Positions 1-9,991 of a stretch of DNA of 34,036 nucleotides are shown piece after piece; the stretch's first letter is position 1; the number at the start of each line of letters is the position of its first letter. The stretch lies in the IMG/VR virus record IMGVR_UViG_3300035145_002906, positions 1-34,036 of that record; one strand, written 5' to 3'. The notes under the pieces are model-generated. The model saw nothing but the letters and a program-made list of their open reading frames with translations. It did no database searches and had not been told where the DNA came from. The translations under genes and the position numbers were made by a program. This stretch comes from a virus.

Positions 1-189
1 GTTTGTACCTCCAGAATTTCTAGGAACTCTTGCTATCCACCCACCTTCTGTTGATAAATCTATATCATTTGTAATTGTAATGCTATTCTGTGTACCTTCG
101 TATAAATCTGCTGAAATTAAATCATCCGCATATAAAGTAGCACTGGCACTTGCGGCTCCGCCAATGGTCATAAGTAATTGTTGCATCAT
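1..189 (-). CDS. Phage fibre-type protein, N-terminal part only
   Basis: The gene runs off the left edge, so only its first 63 codons are present. It opens with two ATG codons (187-189 and 184-186). A perfect AGGAGG at 199-204 lies 9 bases before the first ATG, so I chose that one. The stop of the upstream fibre-like gene overlaps the start of this ribosome binding site. The visible protein starts MMQQLLMTIGGAASA and continues through LYADDLISADLYEG to a segment around residues 43-58 containing DIDLSTEGGWIARV. A short N-terminus, a 'DD..S..LYEG' stretch and a 'GIDL..EGGLVWIK'-like stretch are, from memory, how many cyanophage fibre proteins with lectin-like repeats begin. The role as a tail-fibre or adhesin component is inferred from that resemblance and from its position after another fibre-like gene. 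The strong Shine-Dalgarno stands out, because most large genes here have weak ones. Confidence 0.75.
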   Translation of the reverse strand, partial: MMQQLLMTIGGAASASATLYADDLISADLYEGTQNSITITNDIDLSTEGGWIARVPRNSGGTN

Positions 190-198
190 ATCCGAGTA

Positions 199-204
199 CC
201 TCCT
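199..204 (-). promoter_or_regulatory. Strong Shine-Dalgarno AGGAGG
   Basis: A full AGGAGG on the minus strand lies 9 bases before the ATG at 187-189. It is the best ribosome binding site in the window and settles the start of the truncated fibre gene. It touches the TAA stop of the gene at 204-2183, so ribosomes finishing that gene are placed at the new start. Confidence 0.8.
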
Positions 205-2183
205 TAGGTTAACTGAGTACCAGAAATGACAAACTCATTGCTAGCAGTACAAACAAGAGTGACCATACCTTTTGCGCCCACAGTCCTGTTTCCTGTAGCG
301 CCATCAGCGGCATTGTAAATCGTAGTTCCCGTTCCTTGTTCAATAGTGATGTCACCAGTTGAGACATTAAAGATGGAAATCATGTCGCCAGCTGACAAAA
401 TATTTTGAGGAACAGCGATTGTTGTGCCACTACCAGACATTCTAATCAACTGACCTGGATAGCTAGTTGTGAGAGTAAAACTGGTGCTAGCGGCATCAAT
501 ACCAATCCTTCTCAGTGGACCGATTGAGTCACTGATGGTTCCAGCAACTGTAAGATTGCCGTTACCAAAAGCTTGTAATGCAACGTTTGTGCCACTACCA
601 GTTGTATTAAGAATTTGGAAGCAGTCTGTCGCATATCTATCAGTGTAGATATTCAATGAACCATTATTACCACCAACTGCTACACCATTATTTCCTGTGG
701 AGTTTGAAGCTTGTCCAAAGGTGGCAGCTCCAGTTCCTGGGATAACAACATTCCATGTAGTATCAGCAGCATCTCGGACAAGAAATCCATCTGTAGCAGT
801 AGTACTCTTGACGATAATATTGCTAGATGAATACAATTCATCATTTACCTGAAGTCCAATATTAGTTTCCCAACGTCCACTGGTATTATTATAAGTAATT
901 GTCTTGTCTGTCGTAGCTTTCAGTGTGATTCCACCACCATCGGCTGTGGCATCTGTGGGAGTAGTAACATTACCAAGTTCAATGTTCTTATCTTCTACGA
1001 GTAAAGTCGTACTATCAATAGTAGTTGTAGTTCCAGAAATATCAAGGTTACCTACAACATAGAGATCTTTCCAAACAACAACTCTTTCAAGTCCATCTTC
1101 AGTTCTGAATTGCAGATAGTCATTACTACCTTCTCTGAATCTGAATGCATTTGTTTGATTATCTGGAAGTTCAATATATGTACTAGTTCCTCCAATAGCA
1201 AGGTTACCATTAATTTGTAGTCTATTATTAATGGTAGTTGTTCCTTGACCAGTTGTATTGCCAACATTGATATTATCATTGTTAATCAAAAGATCAAATG
1301 TTGTCTGGGAAGAGAGAAGTTCTCCACCATTAATCGCAAGGTCTCCAGAGCAAACCGTGTCATCACTAAGAATATTCAGGTTACTATTTCCACCACCACC
1401 AGAAACACCCATGTTAATAGTGGTTGCGGCACCAAATGCATTAACCTGTGTTGCTACTGTGTTGAACAGATTTTGTGTTGCTTCTGTTCCAACAATAGTA
1501 GGATTTCTGAGAGTCAGAGTTCCTGTAGTATCACCAATACGAATATCAGTACCATCACCAAATGCCTCTACAGTTGTAGCATAGTCATCAAATAAATCAA
1601 CTGTAGTTTGAGTACTGGGAACTCTGATATCACCAGATCCTACTGCAATATATCCGATAAACTGAGAGTTTTCATCAACAGTCAGAGTATCAATACTAGC
1701 AGTGCCATCAATCCATAAGTTGTTCCATTGCTTAGCAAGAGAACCTAAGTTATAGTTTGCAGTAGTATCAGGAACGATACTTGACTGAACATCTGCGTTA
1801 AAAATAATATTATCAGTATCAAGATCACCGAATGTCAGTGTACCACCTGCTCCAGCGCCTGCTCTAAATGTAATATCTCCGTCTACTTCTAAATTACCAG
1901 CAATAGCAAGACCAGTACTCAATCCAATCTTATTTGCATCTACCAGAAAAAATCCTTGATTAGTACCCCAATATAAACTTGGGGATGCTAGTGATCCAGG
2001 ATCCATTCCATGGGTCTGATTAATTAAATCAACATCACCATTGACAATCTCATTGATACCACTGACAAGTACATTCGTCGGCGTCAATAAAGTTGATGCA
2101 TCACCAACATCAGTGCCGATGAGGTTAATCATCTGGCGCTGTTGTTCAAACGTAAAGCTTGTAAGGACTTCTCTAATTGCCAT
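204..2183 (-). CDS. Fibre-like virion structural protein, 659 aa
   Basis: This is a probable tail-fibre or baseplate-attached fibre protein. The chain is rich in Thr, Asn, Gly and Ser and is made of short beta-type repeats ('GNLEVDG', 'GDLAINGG', 'GNLDISG'), as expected for a trimeric beta-helical shaft. Residues about 140-160 hold YNLGSLAKQWNNLWIDG, the 'LGs...W.nlyvdG' motif common in phage fibres. Around residues 395-440 comes VEDKNIELGNV followed by ADGGGITLKATTDKTI, a segment I recognise from cyanophage tail-fibre proteins. The C-terminal 110 residues (from about 550) look like a small beta domain that could be a tip or trimerisation unit. The ATG at 2181-2183 overlaps the end of the upstream 67-residue gene by 11 bases, suggesting coupled translation. 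No enzymatic motif is visible. Calling it a fibre is a family-level inference; the exact T4 counterpart is unclear. Confidence 0.75.
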   Translation of the reverse strand: MAIREVLTSFTFEQQRQMINLIGTDVGDASTLLTPTNVLVSGINEIVNGDVDLINQTHGMDPGSLASPSLYWGTNQGFFLVDANKIGLSTGLAIAGNLEVDGDITFRAGAGAGGTLTFGDLDTDNIIFNADVQSSIVPDTTANYNLGSLAKQWNNLWIDGTASIDTLTVDENSQFIGYIAVGSGDIRVPSTQTTVDLFDDYATTVEAFGDGTDIRIGDTTGTLTLRNPTIVGTEATQNLFNTVATQVNAFGAATTINMGVSGGGGNSNLNILSDDTVCSGDLAINGGELLSSQTTFDLLINNDNINVGNTTGQGTTTINNRLQINGNLAIGGTSTYIELPDNQTNAFRFREGSNDYLQFRTEDGLERVVVWKDLYVVGNLDISGTTTTIDSTTLLVEDKNIELGNVTTPTDATADGGGITLKATTDKTITYNNTSGRWETNIGLQVNDELYSSSNIIVKSTTATDGFLVRDAADTTWNVVIPGTGAATFGQASNSTGNNGVAVGGNNGSLNIYTDRYATDCFQILNTTGSGTNVALQAFGNGNLTVAGTISDSIGPLRRIGIDAASTSFTLTTSYPGQLIRMSGSGTTIAVPQNILSAGDMISIFNVSTGDITIEQGTGTTIYNAADGATGNRTVGAKGMVTLVCTASNEFVISGTQLT

Positions 2184-2376
2184 TGGTAAGTTTCTTTAAT
2201 AACTGCTTGATTTCATCAAGTTCTTGCTTCAAAGTATTTATCTCCGAAACCATCCCTTCTCTATTTGCCTTCGCTTTCATATAACGCTCATAGTCTGCCC
2301 GACTAGAGTTAATCACAGCACCACTATCAGGATCCCGATAGAGGTTGCTGTGACCTTCAACTTTTATTTTACTCAT
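2173..2376 (-). CDS. Small coiled-coil virion-associated protein, 67 aa
   Basis: The protein has two parts. Residues 8-35 contain GHSNLYRDPDSGAVINSSRADYERYM, a short conserved-looking 'LYRD..SGAvin' segment that I associate with small proteins next to baseplate genes in marine T4-like phages. Residues 43-64 form a heptad-like helix rich in Leu, Ile, Glu and Lys, probably a coiled coil. Its ATG overlaps the stop of the 2526-residue gene (ATGA), and its end overlaps the start of the fibre-like gene by 11 bases. It is therefore translated as part of the same structural block and may be a connector, chaperone or small virion component. The biochemical function is unknown. Confidence 0.7.
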   Translation of the reverse strand: MSKIKVEGHSNLYRDPDSGAVINSSRADYERYMKAKANREGMVSEINTLKQELDEIKQLLKKLTNGN

Positions 2377-5300
2377 GAATGTGCGATTACGCGGAGATCT
2401 TCTACTCTAGGAGCAAGTGCTGGATTATCTCCAGCAAACACAATCTTAATAGCGAATGATGAGAATGGTTTCAAATTCTCTGCAGTGTAAGAATACTCTA
2501 GATAAGAATTCATGTCCTCCATAGAAGGTGACAATGACTTCGTTTGATCTGGAGCAATGCTTGAATTGAAGTCAGAAAGACCAGTGCCATTAAAGTATTG
2601 CCAACCAATGTCAGCGAAGTTTTCAGAACTTCCATCGGGGCGAACTTTAAACAAGACTTTCATATTCTCATTACTGAACAAATTAGCTGTAATTTTACAA
2701 TCTAATGCTGTTCCAGGAGTATCAAGAGTTACTTCCTTCGTGAGATATTTAGATGCGGTAGAACTATTGAATGTATTTTCATCAACAAACAAGAATCCAT
2801 TTGTCTTAGATACTGCACTAATTTCTCTGTTAGTAACAGGAGATGTTCCAGCATTAGTATCATCAATTCTATCACCAACTTCAAATAAATCTTCAGTAAT
2901 AACTTTCACCTTAAGATTTCCAGTACCCGAATCCCAACCAATAACAATACCAGTTTTAGTAACAACATCACTCAGAGTTGCAGTCGTACCACCTTGTGCA
3001 ATAGCATTTCCTGGTACGAAGGTTCCAGTAATATCAATCAATTCTAAAGTGCCTGTTCCAACTTCTACGATTTGACCCGAGGCACCAGATGTTGCTTGGG
3101 TTAATCTGCTAGCACTATCAACAGTATTAACAAATGATCCTCCAGTTACACCAGTAATAGTAAACTTAGAAGCACTGACTACATCTGGGGTTACTGAACT
3201 TACGGTAAAGTCGGATGAAGTTGGGACAGTAAGTGTCTGAGAAATAGCACCAAATCTGTCTTCACTGCCATCGGGATCATCCATTCTAGTTGACGCTGTA
3301 ATTAAATTACAGCGACTAACATCAAGCACAGGTGAGAGATTATCTTGATCTGTGCTCATTGAAATGGTGTATGTTACTGATTTATTGTTATTCAGTAAGG
3401 ACGCTTGGTTACGATATACTTCGTTCACACCAGATGCAATTAATCTAGACTCCTCAAAATAGTAATTATCATTAGGACTAATGTTTACAGTAGGTGCAAT
3501 AGTATAATCATTTGTCACAGAAGAATCAATTGGTTTACCATATGCTGTTTTGAGATTATGTGATACTGATGATGATGGGAATGTCAACATACCAATTTGA
3601 GGTGTGGCAATTTGATACAACTTATTAGTAGTTGCTCTTGCGGAAGAACCACCACCAGATCCACTTCCTGTCATATTAACATTGGCAGCACTCCACAATG
3701 TATCATCAATCATGATACAATAATCATCAAGACCAACATTACTTACACTATGGAAACCATTAATTAGAGTAACTGGAATACCATAAATTGAATTATTTGC
3801 GCCAGATCCAAGAACATCTTTAAGGATAACAAAATCACCTTCCTTCATACCATGATTAGGATGCTTAACTCTAACTACCTGCTGATTTGTTCCAAAGAGT
3901 GCGGAAGATCCGTCAGTATTGTCTACAGTAATTGGATTATCTGGAAGAACTGCATAATCAAGATCTTCATTTCTCATTTCAATGCTTGCAGTTGCATTTG
4001 TAGTAAACACACACCTGTTAGCAGCAAATTTAATTGCTTCAGAAGTATCTTCAGACCAAGCAGTAGAGTTTTGTGACTTAAAGAGTGATCCCACACCAGA
4101 TTGTGGAGAGGCAATCACAGAACTTCCAATAAGTGCTTCGCCTGTTACAGCACTGTAAACTGTGTAATCTGGTGATGATGTAGTTACTACAAATGCATAT
4201 GTAGCATCATTTTCAAGATATATTGGAGATGGGAATCTAAATCTAGTTCTAGTTTCACCATCAGTTGATGTTGCAACACCCATTTTTACAGCAGGGTTGG
4301 TCATTGTAATAAACGCTTGACCAGTTGCCTGTCCGTCGCCACCATTAATTGTGACATTAGGTGCTGTATAATAGTTTGAACCTCTATTAGTTACCTCAAT
4401 ATCATAGATTCTACCATCATAAAGTTTTGCAGTAGCAGTAGCATTGGTGCCAAATAGTCCACCGTTCTCACCAACAACATTTACTGAAGTTGTGGCATCA
4501 TCATATCCACTACCAAATGATGTAACTTTGATTCTATCAACGATACCAGAGTCTTCGTCAATATTAAATGTTGTAGTACTAATCGCAGGAGATCTATTTA
4601 CAGTGAATGCCTCACCTGCCTGGAAGTCAATTCCGTTGTGATTAGAAAGAATCAAGTTATATCTGGTTCCTGCTGTAGTTACTGTAAGTGCAGTCTTGAC
4701 AGTTCCTGATGCACCAGACACAGATCCAGTGATAGTTTCACCAGCATTAATTGTTTCACCAGATGGAACATTAGTATTAATCTTAATTCTAAGTTCAGTA
4801 TCAGACCTCATTGTTACTTCACTAAACGGAATGACATTTCTAGTAGGAAGTCCGCCATTAGTTTCAGTCAAGTAAATTGATACTGGTCTGTTAGTATCAG
4901 ATTGAGTTGGAGTCTGCTTGTTTTTGAAGAACAAATCAATACTAGAAAGGAACAATCCACCCTCAAAACCAGAAACTCTGAAGTTTTGTGCCAGTGGATC
5001 TAAAAGACCAGTTTGATTAATGTTAACCAGTGAACTTCCGATACGCTGAACAGTATCAGAATTAGAAGTAGATCTTCTGTTGATATAAGGAACTCTCGTT
5101 GATTGAATTGAATTGGTAGTAGTATCTGGCAGACCACTTACAGTATAAACTGCCTCAGCAAATGTAGTTACATCAGCAGAGTCACCAGAGTTAGTAGAAC
5201 TAGAAGTTAATCTGAGTGATTTGCTACCAGCAACAAATGACTTCTTATCACTCGTTGTATCATAGAAAGAAGAAGGAGTATTAGATAGGTCTAAAGTTTT

Positions 5301-8300
5301 CTTTCCTTTGACAGGAGAATATCCATTAGGAATTAAGAAGAAACCACTAATGTTGCCATTTTTATCAGTAACAACTTTTTCCCCAAATCCTTTCTCAGCA
5401 TAACCCGCCATTCCTGTATATGGTGTGGCGATGTTAGTTACATCATCTGGGTTTACCCATGCAGAAACTTCAATACCATCAAAGAAAGCATAAAGTTGTG
5501 TGTCAGGTTCAAGACCTTCTGCAACAAACTTGATTAATCTGGTTCTGATATATGGAATATATGGTGTAGATACAGCTCTCTGACCTCTGTCAGTAGAAGA
5601 TGCACCATATGGCGATAATCTATTTTGTGTTCCATTTCTACTTCTGGTTCTAGTCTTACCTTTGATGACTAAATTAGGATCATCGGCAAATTGAGTTCCA
5701 GTAGTATTTGTGGAATTGTTTAATGTATATGTTGGAGTACCAGTCCAAGAAATTTGCCATTCATTCCAGAAAGAACCCCAGACATTATTATCATTTTTAA
5801 CAACATCAAAAACTGAGTTCTCATTAACAACTAACTCAGGCATTTTATAAGTATCCTTCCACTCATCAATATTTGGCGAAAGTGTCATGCCGCCAGAAAA
5901 CTTAGCTGATTTGCCTTGATTGAGAACAAGAGTTTTTGTTGAGTACTTATTCTCAATAGTATTTTGTTCAGTGAATGGCAGAGTAATCAAATCAGACTTT
6001 CTAGAATATCCACTAGCAGTTCTTTGAAGATCTGTTGTATTTCTTTCTTCAAGTGAAGTCTGTGATGAGGCGAAAGTTGGTCTAAGAACACCAGTCTGAG
6101 TATCAATAGAACACTTATAGTCAGTAGATGCAGTATTACCTACCCCATGACCCTCAAAGTTATCTACGAGAATACCGTTCTTGAATCTATCGTTACCAAA
6201 CTCATCTCTAACTTGAGAGTTGAAAGTATCTTGCTCAAGCAAACTAAGAACAGTATAGTATTCAAGTTTTTCAATTCTCTTCTCAAGTTTACCGATATCG
6301 CGCATCGTATAGCGACGATTATCAAAACTCTTAGTAGTAACGTCAGATAGTTTATAAGTATATGCTGGAATATTCAGATGATAAAGAAGAATACCATCAG
6401 AAAGTTCTTCTGGTGTCTGTGGATTGAGTGAAGGAGTTCCTTTAGCAACTACAAACTTACCAGTCTTAGAAATATAGAGTGAGTCAATTCTGTTTAAATA
6501 GAATTGATATCCAGATTCATATACTGTTTCAGAAATAGGTAATGGTGCTGAAGATGCTCCAGCTCCATTGAACTTAAGTGCATTAATTGTTCTTGCATCA
6601 CTATACCCAGGAAGTACAGTTTCAGTGTTCAGTCCAGTAAAATTAGATACTCTTGGTCTGAAGTCAACAACATCTCTCAGTGAAATATTGCCATGGACTG
6701 AAGACTCAAAGTTGGGAATATTGCCATAATCAATTCCAGTATATGAATCTACAGTAAAATATCCACTACCAGCATTACCTGTACCAACACCACCAATGTG
6801 GTCAAAATAATCATAGACAACTAAAAGTTGATTAGAAGGAGCAATTTCTCCTGGTTTCAAGACAATTCTTGCCAGATCATAGTGGGTATCTCTCTGACCA
6901 CCATCAAATATGAATCTGTCAGTAATCTCAACGTCAGCAGCTGTTGCAGGAGAAGTAGTTGAGGACATATAAACTGCTCTGAGTCTATATCCATCAGCAT
7001 ATTGAAGAGGAATTACAGGATCGTTAAATCCAGTTGCAACATTATATTCTATATTTGTTTTGAGAATCTTTCTCTTCGGTGAAGTATCAGTTTTTCTAAC
7101 TACAGCAATAAGTTTATATGGGTCATTCTGATGCTGAGTACCAAAGCTACTCATATCAATAGTGACACTCTGTGCGTTGGCACCAAGAGTTACCGCACCA
7201 GAGATATCAAGGAGTTGACCACTGGTTGGATTTGACATGATATAATTAGAGGAATATCCCAAGAATTGCTCATTGGTTCCTACACTAACTGTAGTTCTTC
7301 CACTAGCATCAAAAGCACCTAAAAACTCTCTTGCAACAGTATAGTTGATATTGGTGTTATCGGGGTCTAAGACCTGGGTCTTGACATTCTTATTGGGAAG
7401 GGGGTAAATAAGCGTGTTAGAGGAGACTCCAGACAACTTAGAACGCTTTCTTTGAATAGTCTTAGCAGTGAATGACGACAGAATCTCACCATAAACATAA
7501 ATTCTTGCTGTTGAGGTTGCGCCATCAATACAAGCAAACTTTACAGTGTATTTTCTATTAACACCTACATTGTCATTAAGTGAGATAATATCACCATCAA
7601 CAAGATCAAGATCAGGTCTTGAACCAAGGTTATCTGCTGAGATGAAATAATCACCTTCGGATGCACTAAAAGTTACACCACCAGCGACATAGAATGTAGA
7701 TTCTAATGATGCGATGTCTCCAGCAAATGGATTTCCAGTCGTATTACCAAAATAACTCTTAACGAAGGATGAGTTGTATGAAACTACGTTGTTGTAGTTC
7801 ATAACAGGTGTTAATTTTGCACCAGAACCTGATGTAGCAACAATTTCAATTTCTGGAGCTGTATTAAACTTGCCAATAGCAAGTCTAGCAGCATCAGTGA
7901 TAACAATAGATCTCAGTTCATTGGTTGAAATAGTGATATTAGAAGCACCAATGTCGGTCAAACGATTTACACCACCAATATTGATTTCAGTAATATCTGC
8001 GGCATCAACATATGCCGAACCAAAAGTTTCAACTTTAAACTCTCTAATAGTTCCTTCACTTTCAACAAAATTATTTGGTGTTGATGATCCAGTTTGTTCG
8101 GACAACAGAGTTTCACCTTCAATAAATTCACCTGTTACTCTAGAAAGAACTAACTCTCTACTATCATCAATAAGTTGCTCTACAATTCCTACAGCACCAC
8201 TAGTTTGACCAGTGATAAACTTACCAAGAGTGAAGTTAAGAGGATTTCTACATCTGATTTTTACAAAATACTCAAGACCAAACAATCCAAATTTAAATTG

Positions 8301-9953
8301 GGCATCTTTAGAGTATTCGCCATTGGTTGATGTACCAGACAAATACTTAAATGATCTAGTTTTACCAATACCAACGAAAGGAGTAGAGACTAATTCTACT
8401 GATCTTACAGTTGCTGTTTGAGAACCAATGTTAATTTGGTTGCCGATATCAAATGAACCACTTCCACTAGTACGCTTACCTATCGCAAATGCTTTGTCCT
8501 GCGAAGCATTAATGTGATATGCAAACATTGTTCCCTGCTGGCTGCCAAGAACCCAGTTAGCAGATCCGCCGCCAACAGTTACTGGGTTTGTAGTTGCAGA
8601 GAGGGATGAAAGTGTGAAAATATAATATGCATCAGTCTCTGGCGGTGTACCATCTAAGTTTTTAGTTGTATCGCCAAATTCAATATCACTGTGCTTACTA
8701 TATAAATTTACTTCCTGACCAGCGTTTGTACTAACTGTACCAAGTCCAGCAATTGCTGCTGTTCTGCTTTCAACGTCTGGAAATGAAAGAAGATTTTTTA
8801 CAGTATAATTAGATCCCTCTGTGGTAGTAATAGAGTTATTTTCTTGAGTTTGAGTATCTCTAGCTTTATCAATCTGAACATATCTAGTTGATGTAGTCTC
8901 AATCTCATAACCCTTGACATATGCTTTGCCAGGTTCAAGAACTGCTACAAACTTATCTGCACTACCACCTTGTGCAATAGTGTAGATACCATTGTTATCA
9001 GATGTTGCAAGACTTTCTTTAAGACTGAGTAAAAATTCTCTTACTACATAATCACCAGATTCATCAAATGTTCTTCTTGCAAGAATGTCTTCAATAAGAC
9101 CATTGGTATTAGACAGTTCTACAGTTGCAGTAGAAATGCCATTCTTGATTTGAAGTAACTGAACAAAATCTCTTTGATCTGGTGCATCAAGTGGTCTTGA
9201 GACCAATGTCACCGTCATCTTAAGTCTATGTGCTCCAGGAGCAGCATAGTTAGAATATCCTTGTGCATTATCAAGAAGGGAAAGATCTTCTTCTGGAGTT
9301 GTCAGTTGCTCAGATACAATGAAACCAACTTTATAAGTTGGAGTATTATTATATTTCTCAAGGATGATAGTTTGAGTATCGTTCTTGACTAATGTACCAT
9401 TAATAAAATAGATACCCTCTCTAACTGTGACTGCTGTGCCATATCCCATGGCAGTACTAAGAGTTGGTTTTACGTTTCCGCTAACACCAACAATTGCAGT
9501 AGGACTTCCAGGTGAATCTGCAGTGATTGTCTCTCCTTCCTGGAAAGTTTGTGCAGTATTTGTATCACCACCACTCTCATATTTTACAAACAAAGTAGGA
9601 GAATCAGTTGAAGTTAGTGCTGTTGCATTAACAACCGTTGCGGTGATACCAGAGGTATTGCCAGTCATCTTCTTACCGATATAATCAGTAATTTGAAGAT
9701 TATTTGTAAATGAACTTACTTTTACATAATTATATTGCCTATCTACAACAAGTTCCCCAGGTACTACAATAGATCCTTGCTTAAAGTTTGCTCTAGCAAG
9801 ATTTTCAACCTGATTTTGTAAAATAGATTGTAGAGTAGTTAACTCTCTAGACTGGATGGAATATCCAGGTCTAAAGAGTACTCTATAGAAACTATTATTG
9901 GGATCAAAATCATCAAAATATGGAGCTTTATTTAGATTCGTACTCTGGGGCAT
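2373..9953 (-). CDS. Giant DUF4815-type baseplate or tail structural protein, 2526 aa
   Basis: The N-terminus (residues 6-75, with LNKAPYFDDFDPNNSFYRVL and then RPGYSIQSRELTTLQSILQNQ) matches my memory of the DUF4815 family of large virion proteins in T4-like marine phages. A mid-protein segment with GNISLRDVVDFRPRV belongs to the same family pattern. The rest is beta-rich and modular. 'SGxxGxV' units lie at residues about 100, 585, 1746 and 2289, and a 'GSGY' unit pair lies around 1813-1890. It follows gp8, the place where T4 carries its peripheral wedge proteins gp9 and gp10, so a peripheral baseplate or fibre-attachment role is likely, although homology to gp10 is not shown. The start ATG is 38 bases after the gp8 stop, with no clear Shine-Dalgarno, and the end overlaps the next gene by 4 bases. 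Its size is far larger than T4 gp9 or gp10. Confidence 0.8.
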   Translation of the reverse strand: MPQSTNLNKAPYFDDFDPNNSFYRVLFRPGYSIQSRELTTLQSILQNQVENLARANFKQGSIVVPGELVVDRQYNYVKVSSFTNNLQITDYIGKKMTGNTSGITATVVNATALTSTDSPTLFVKYESGGDTNTAQTFQEGETITADSPGSPTAIVGVSGNVKPTLSTAMGYGTAVTVREGIYFINGTLVKNDTQTIILEKYNNTPTYKVGFIVSEQLTTPEEDLSLLDNAQGYSNYAAPGAHRLKMTVTLVSRPLDAPDQRDFVQLLQIKNGISTATVELSNTNGLIEDILARRTFDESGDYVVREFLLSLKESLATSDNNGIYTIAQGGSADKFVAVLEPGKAYVKGYEIETTSTRYVQIDKARDTQTQENNSITTTEGSNYTVKNLLSFPDVESRTAAIAGLGTVSTNAGQEVNLYSKHSDIEFGDTTKNLDGTPPETDAYYIFTLSSLSATTNPVTVGGGSANWVLGSQQGTMFAYHINASQDKAFAIGKRTSGSGSFDIGNQINIGSQTATVRSVELVSTPFVGIGKTRSFKYLSGTSTNGEYSKDAQFKFGLFGLEYFVKIRCRNPLNFTLGKFITGQTSGAVGIVEQLIDDSRELVLSRVTGEFIEGETLLSEQTGSSTPNNFVESEGTIREFKVETFGSAYVDAADITEINIGGVNRLTDIGASNITISTNELRSIVITDAARLAIGKFNTAPEIEIVATSGSGAKLTPVMNYNNVVSYNSSFVKSYFGNTTGNPFAGDIASLESTFYVAGGVTFSASEGDYFISADNLGSRPDLDLVDGDIISLNDNVGVNRKYTVKFACIDGATSTARIYVYGEILSSFTAKTIQRKRSKLSGVSSNTLIYPLPNKNVKTQVLDPDNTNINYTVAREFLGAFDASGRTTVSVGTNEQFLGYSSNYIMSNPTSGQLLDISGAVTLGANAQSVTIDMSSFGTQHQNDPYKLIAVVRKTDTSPKRKILKTNIEYNVATGFNDPVIPLQYADGYRLRAVYMSSTTSPATAADVEITDRFIFDGGQRDTHYDLARIVLKPGEIAPSNQLLVVYDYFDHIGGVGTGNAGSGYFTVDSYTGIDYGNIPNFESSVHGNISLRDVVDFRPRVSNFTGLNTETVLPGYSDARTINALKFNGAGASSAPLPISETVYESGYQFYLNRIDSLYISKTGKFVVAKGTPSLNPQTPEELSDGILLYHLNIPAYTYKLSDVTTKSFDNRRYTMRDIGKLEKRIEKLEYYTVLSLLEQDTFNSQVRDEFGNDRFKNGILVDNFEGHGVGNTASTDYKCSIDTQTGVLRPTFASSQTSLEERNTTDLQRTASGYSRKSDLITLPFTEQNTIENKYSTKTLVLNQGKSAKFSGGMTLSPNIDEWKDTYKMPELVVNENSVFDVVKNDNNVWGSFWNEWQISWTGTPTYTLNNSTNTTGTQFADDPNLVIKGKTRTRSRNGTQNRLSPYGASSTDRGQRAVSTPYIPYIRTRLIKFVAEGLEPDTQLYAFFDGIEVSAWVNPDDVTNIATPYTGMAGYAEKGFGEKVVTDKNGNISGFFLIPNGYSPVKGKKTLDLSNTPSSFYDTTSDKKSFVAGSKSLRLTSSSTNSGDSADVTTFAEAVYTVSGLPDTTTNSIQSTRVPYINRRSTSNSDTVQRIGSSLVNINQTGLLDPLAQNFRVSGFEGGLFLSSIDLFFKNKQTPTQSDTNRPVSIYLTETNGGLPTRNVIPFSEVTMRSDTELRIKINTNVPSGETINAGETITGSVSGASGTVKTALTVTTAGTRYNLILSNHNGIDFQAGEAFTVNRSPAISTTTFNIDEDSGIVDRIKVTSFGSGYDDATTSVNVVGENGGLFGTNATATAKLYDGRIYDIEVTNRGSNYYTAPNVTINGGDGQATGQAFITMTNPAVKMGVATSTDGETRTRFRFPSPIYLENDATYAFVVTTSSPDYTVYSAVTGEALIGSSVIASPQSGVGSLFKSQNSTAWSEDTSEAIKFAANRCVFTTNATASIEMRNEDLDYAVLPDNPITVDNTDGSSALFGTNQQVVRVKHPNHGMKEGDFVILKDVLGSGANNSIYGIPVTLINGFHSVSNVGLDDYCIMIDDTLWSAANVNMTGSGSGGGSSARATTNKLYQIATPQIGMLTFPSSSVSHNLKTAYGKPIDSSVTNDYTIAPTVNISPNDNYYFEESRLIASGVNEVYRNQASLLNNNKSVTYTISMSTDQDNLSPVLDVSRCNLITASTRMDDPDGSEDRFGAISQTLTVPTSSDFTVSSVTPDVVSASKFTITGVTGGSFVNTVDSASRLTQATSGASGQIVEVGTGTLELIDITGTFVPGNAIAQGGTTATLSDVVTKTGIVIGWDSGTGNLKVKVITEDLFEVGDRIDDTNAGTSPVTNREISAVSKTNGFLFVDENTFNSSTASKYLTKEVTLDTPGTALDCKITANLFSNENMKVLFKVRPDGSSENFADIGWQYFNGTGLSDFNSSIAPDQTKSLSPSMEDMNSYLEYSYTAENLKPFSSFAIKIVFAGDNPALAPRVEDLRVIAHS

Positions 9954-9991
9954 ATTACTAAGCTAGAATGGGATTTGATCTATGATATATA

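Noticed and set aside
1245-1595. Two overlapping plus-strand open frames of 108-116 codons
   Set aside because: They lie opposite the fibre-like gene, consist of low-complexity Ser, Thr, Ile and Cys runs produced by the reverse of Thr/Asn-rich codons, and have no ribosome binding site or family resemblance.
2235-2242. GATAAATA on the minus strand inside the 67-residue gene
   Set aside because: It is one base off the T4 late element and 52-59 bases before the fibre-like ATG. In AT-rich DNA this is expected by chance, and the gene is already coupled to its neighbour.
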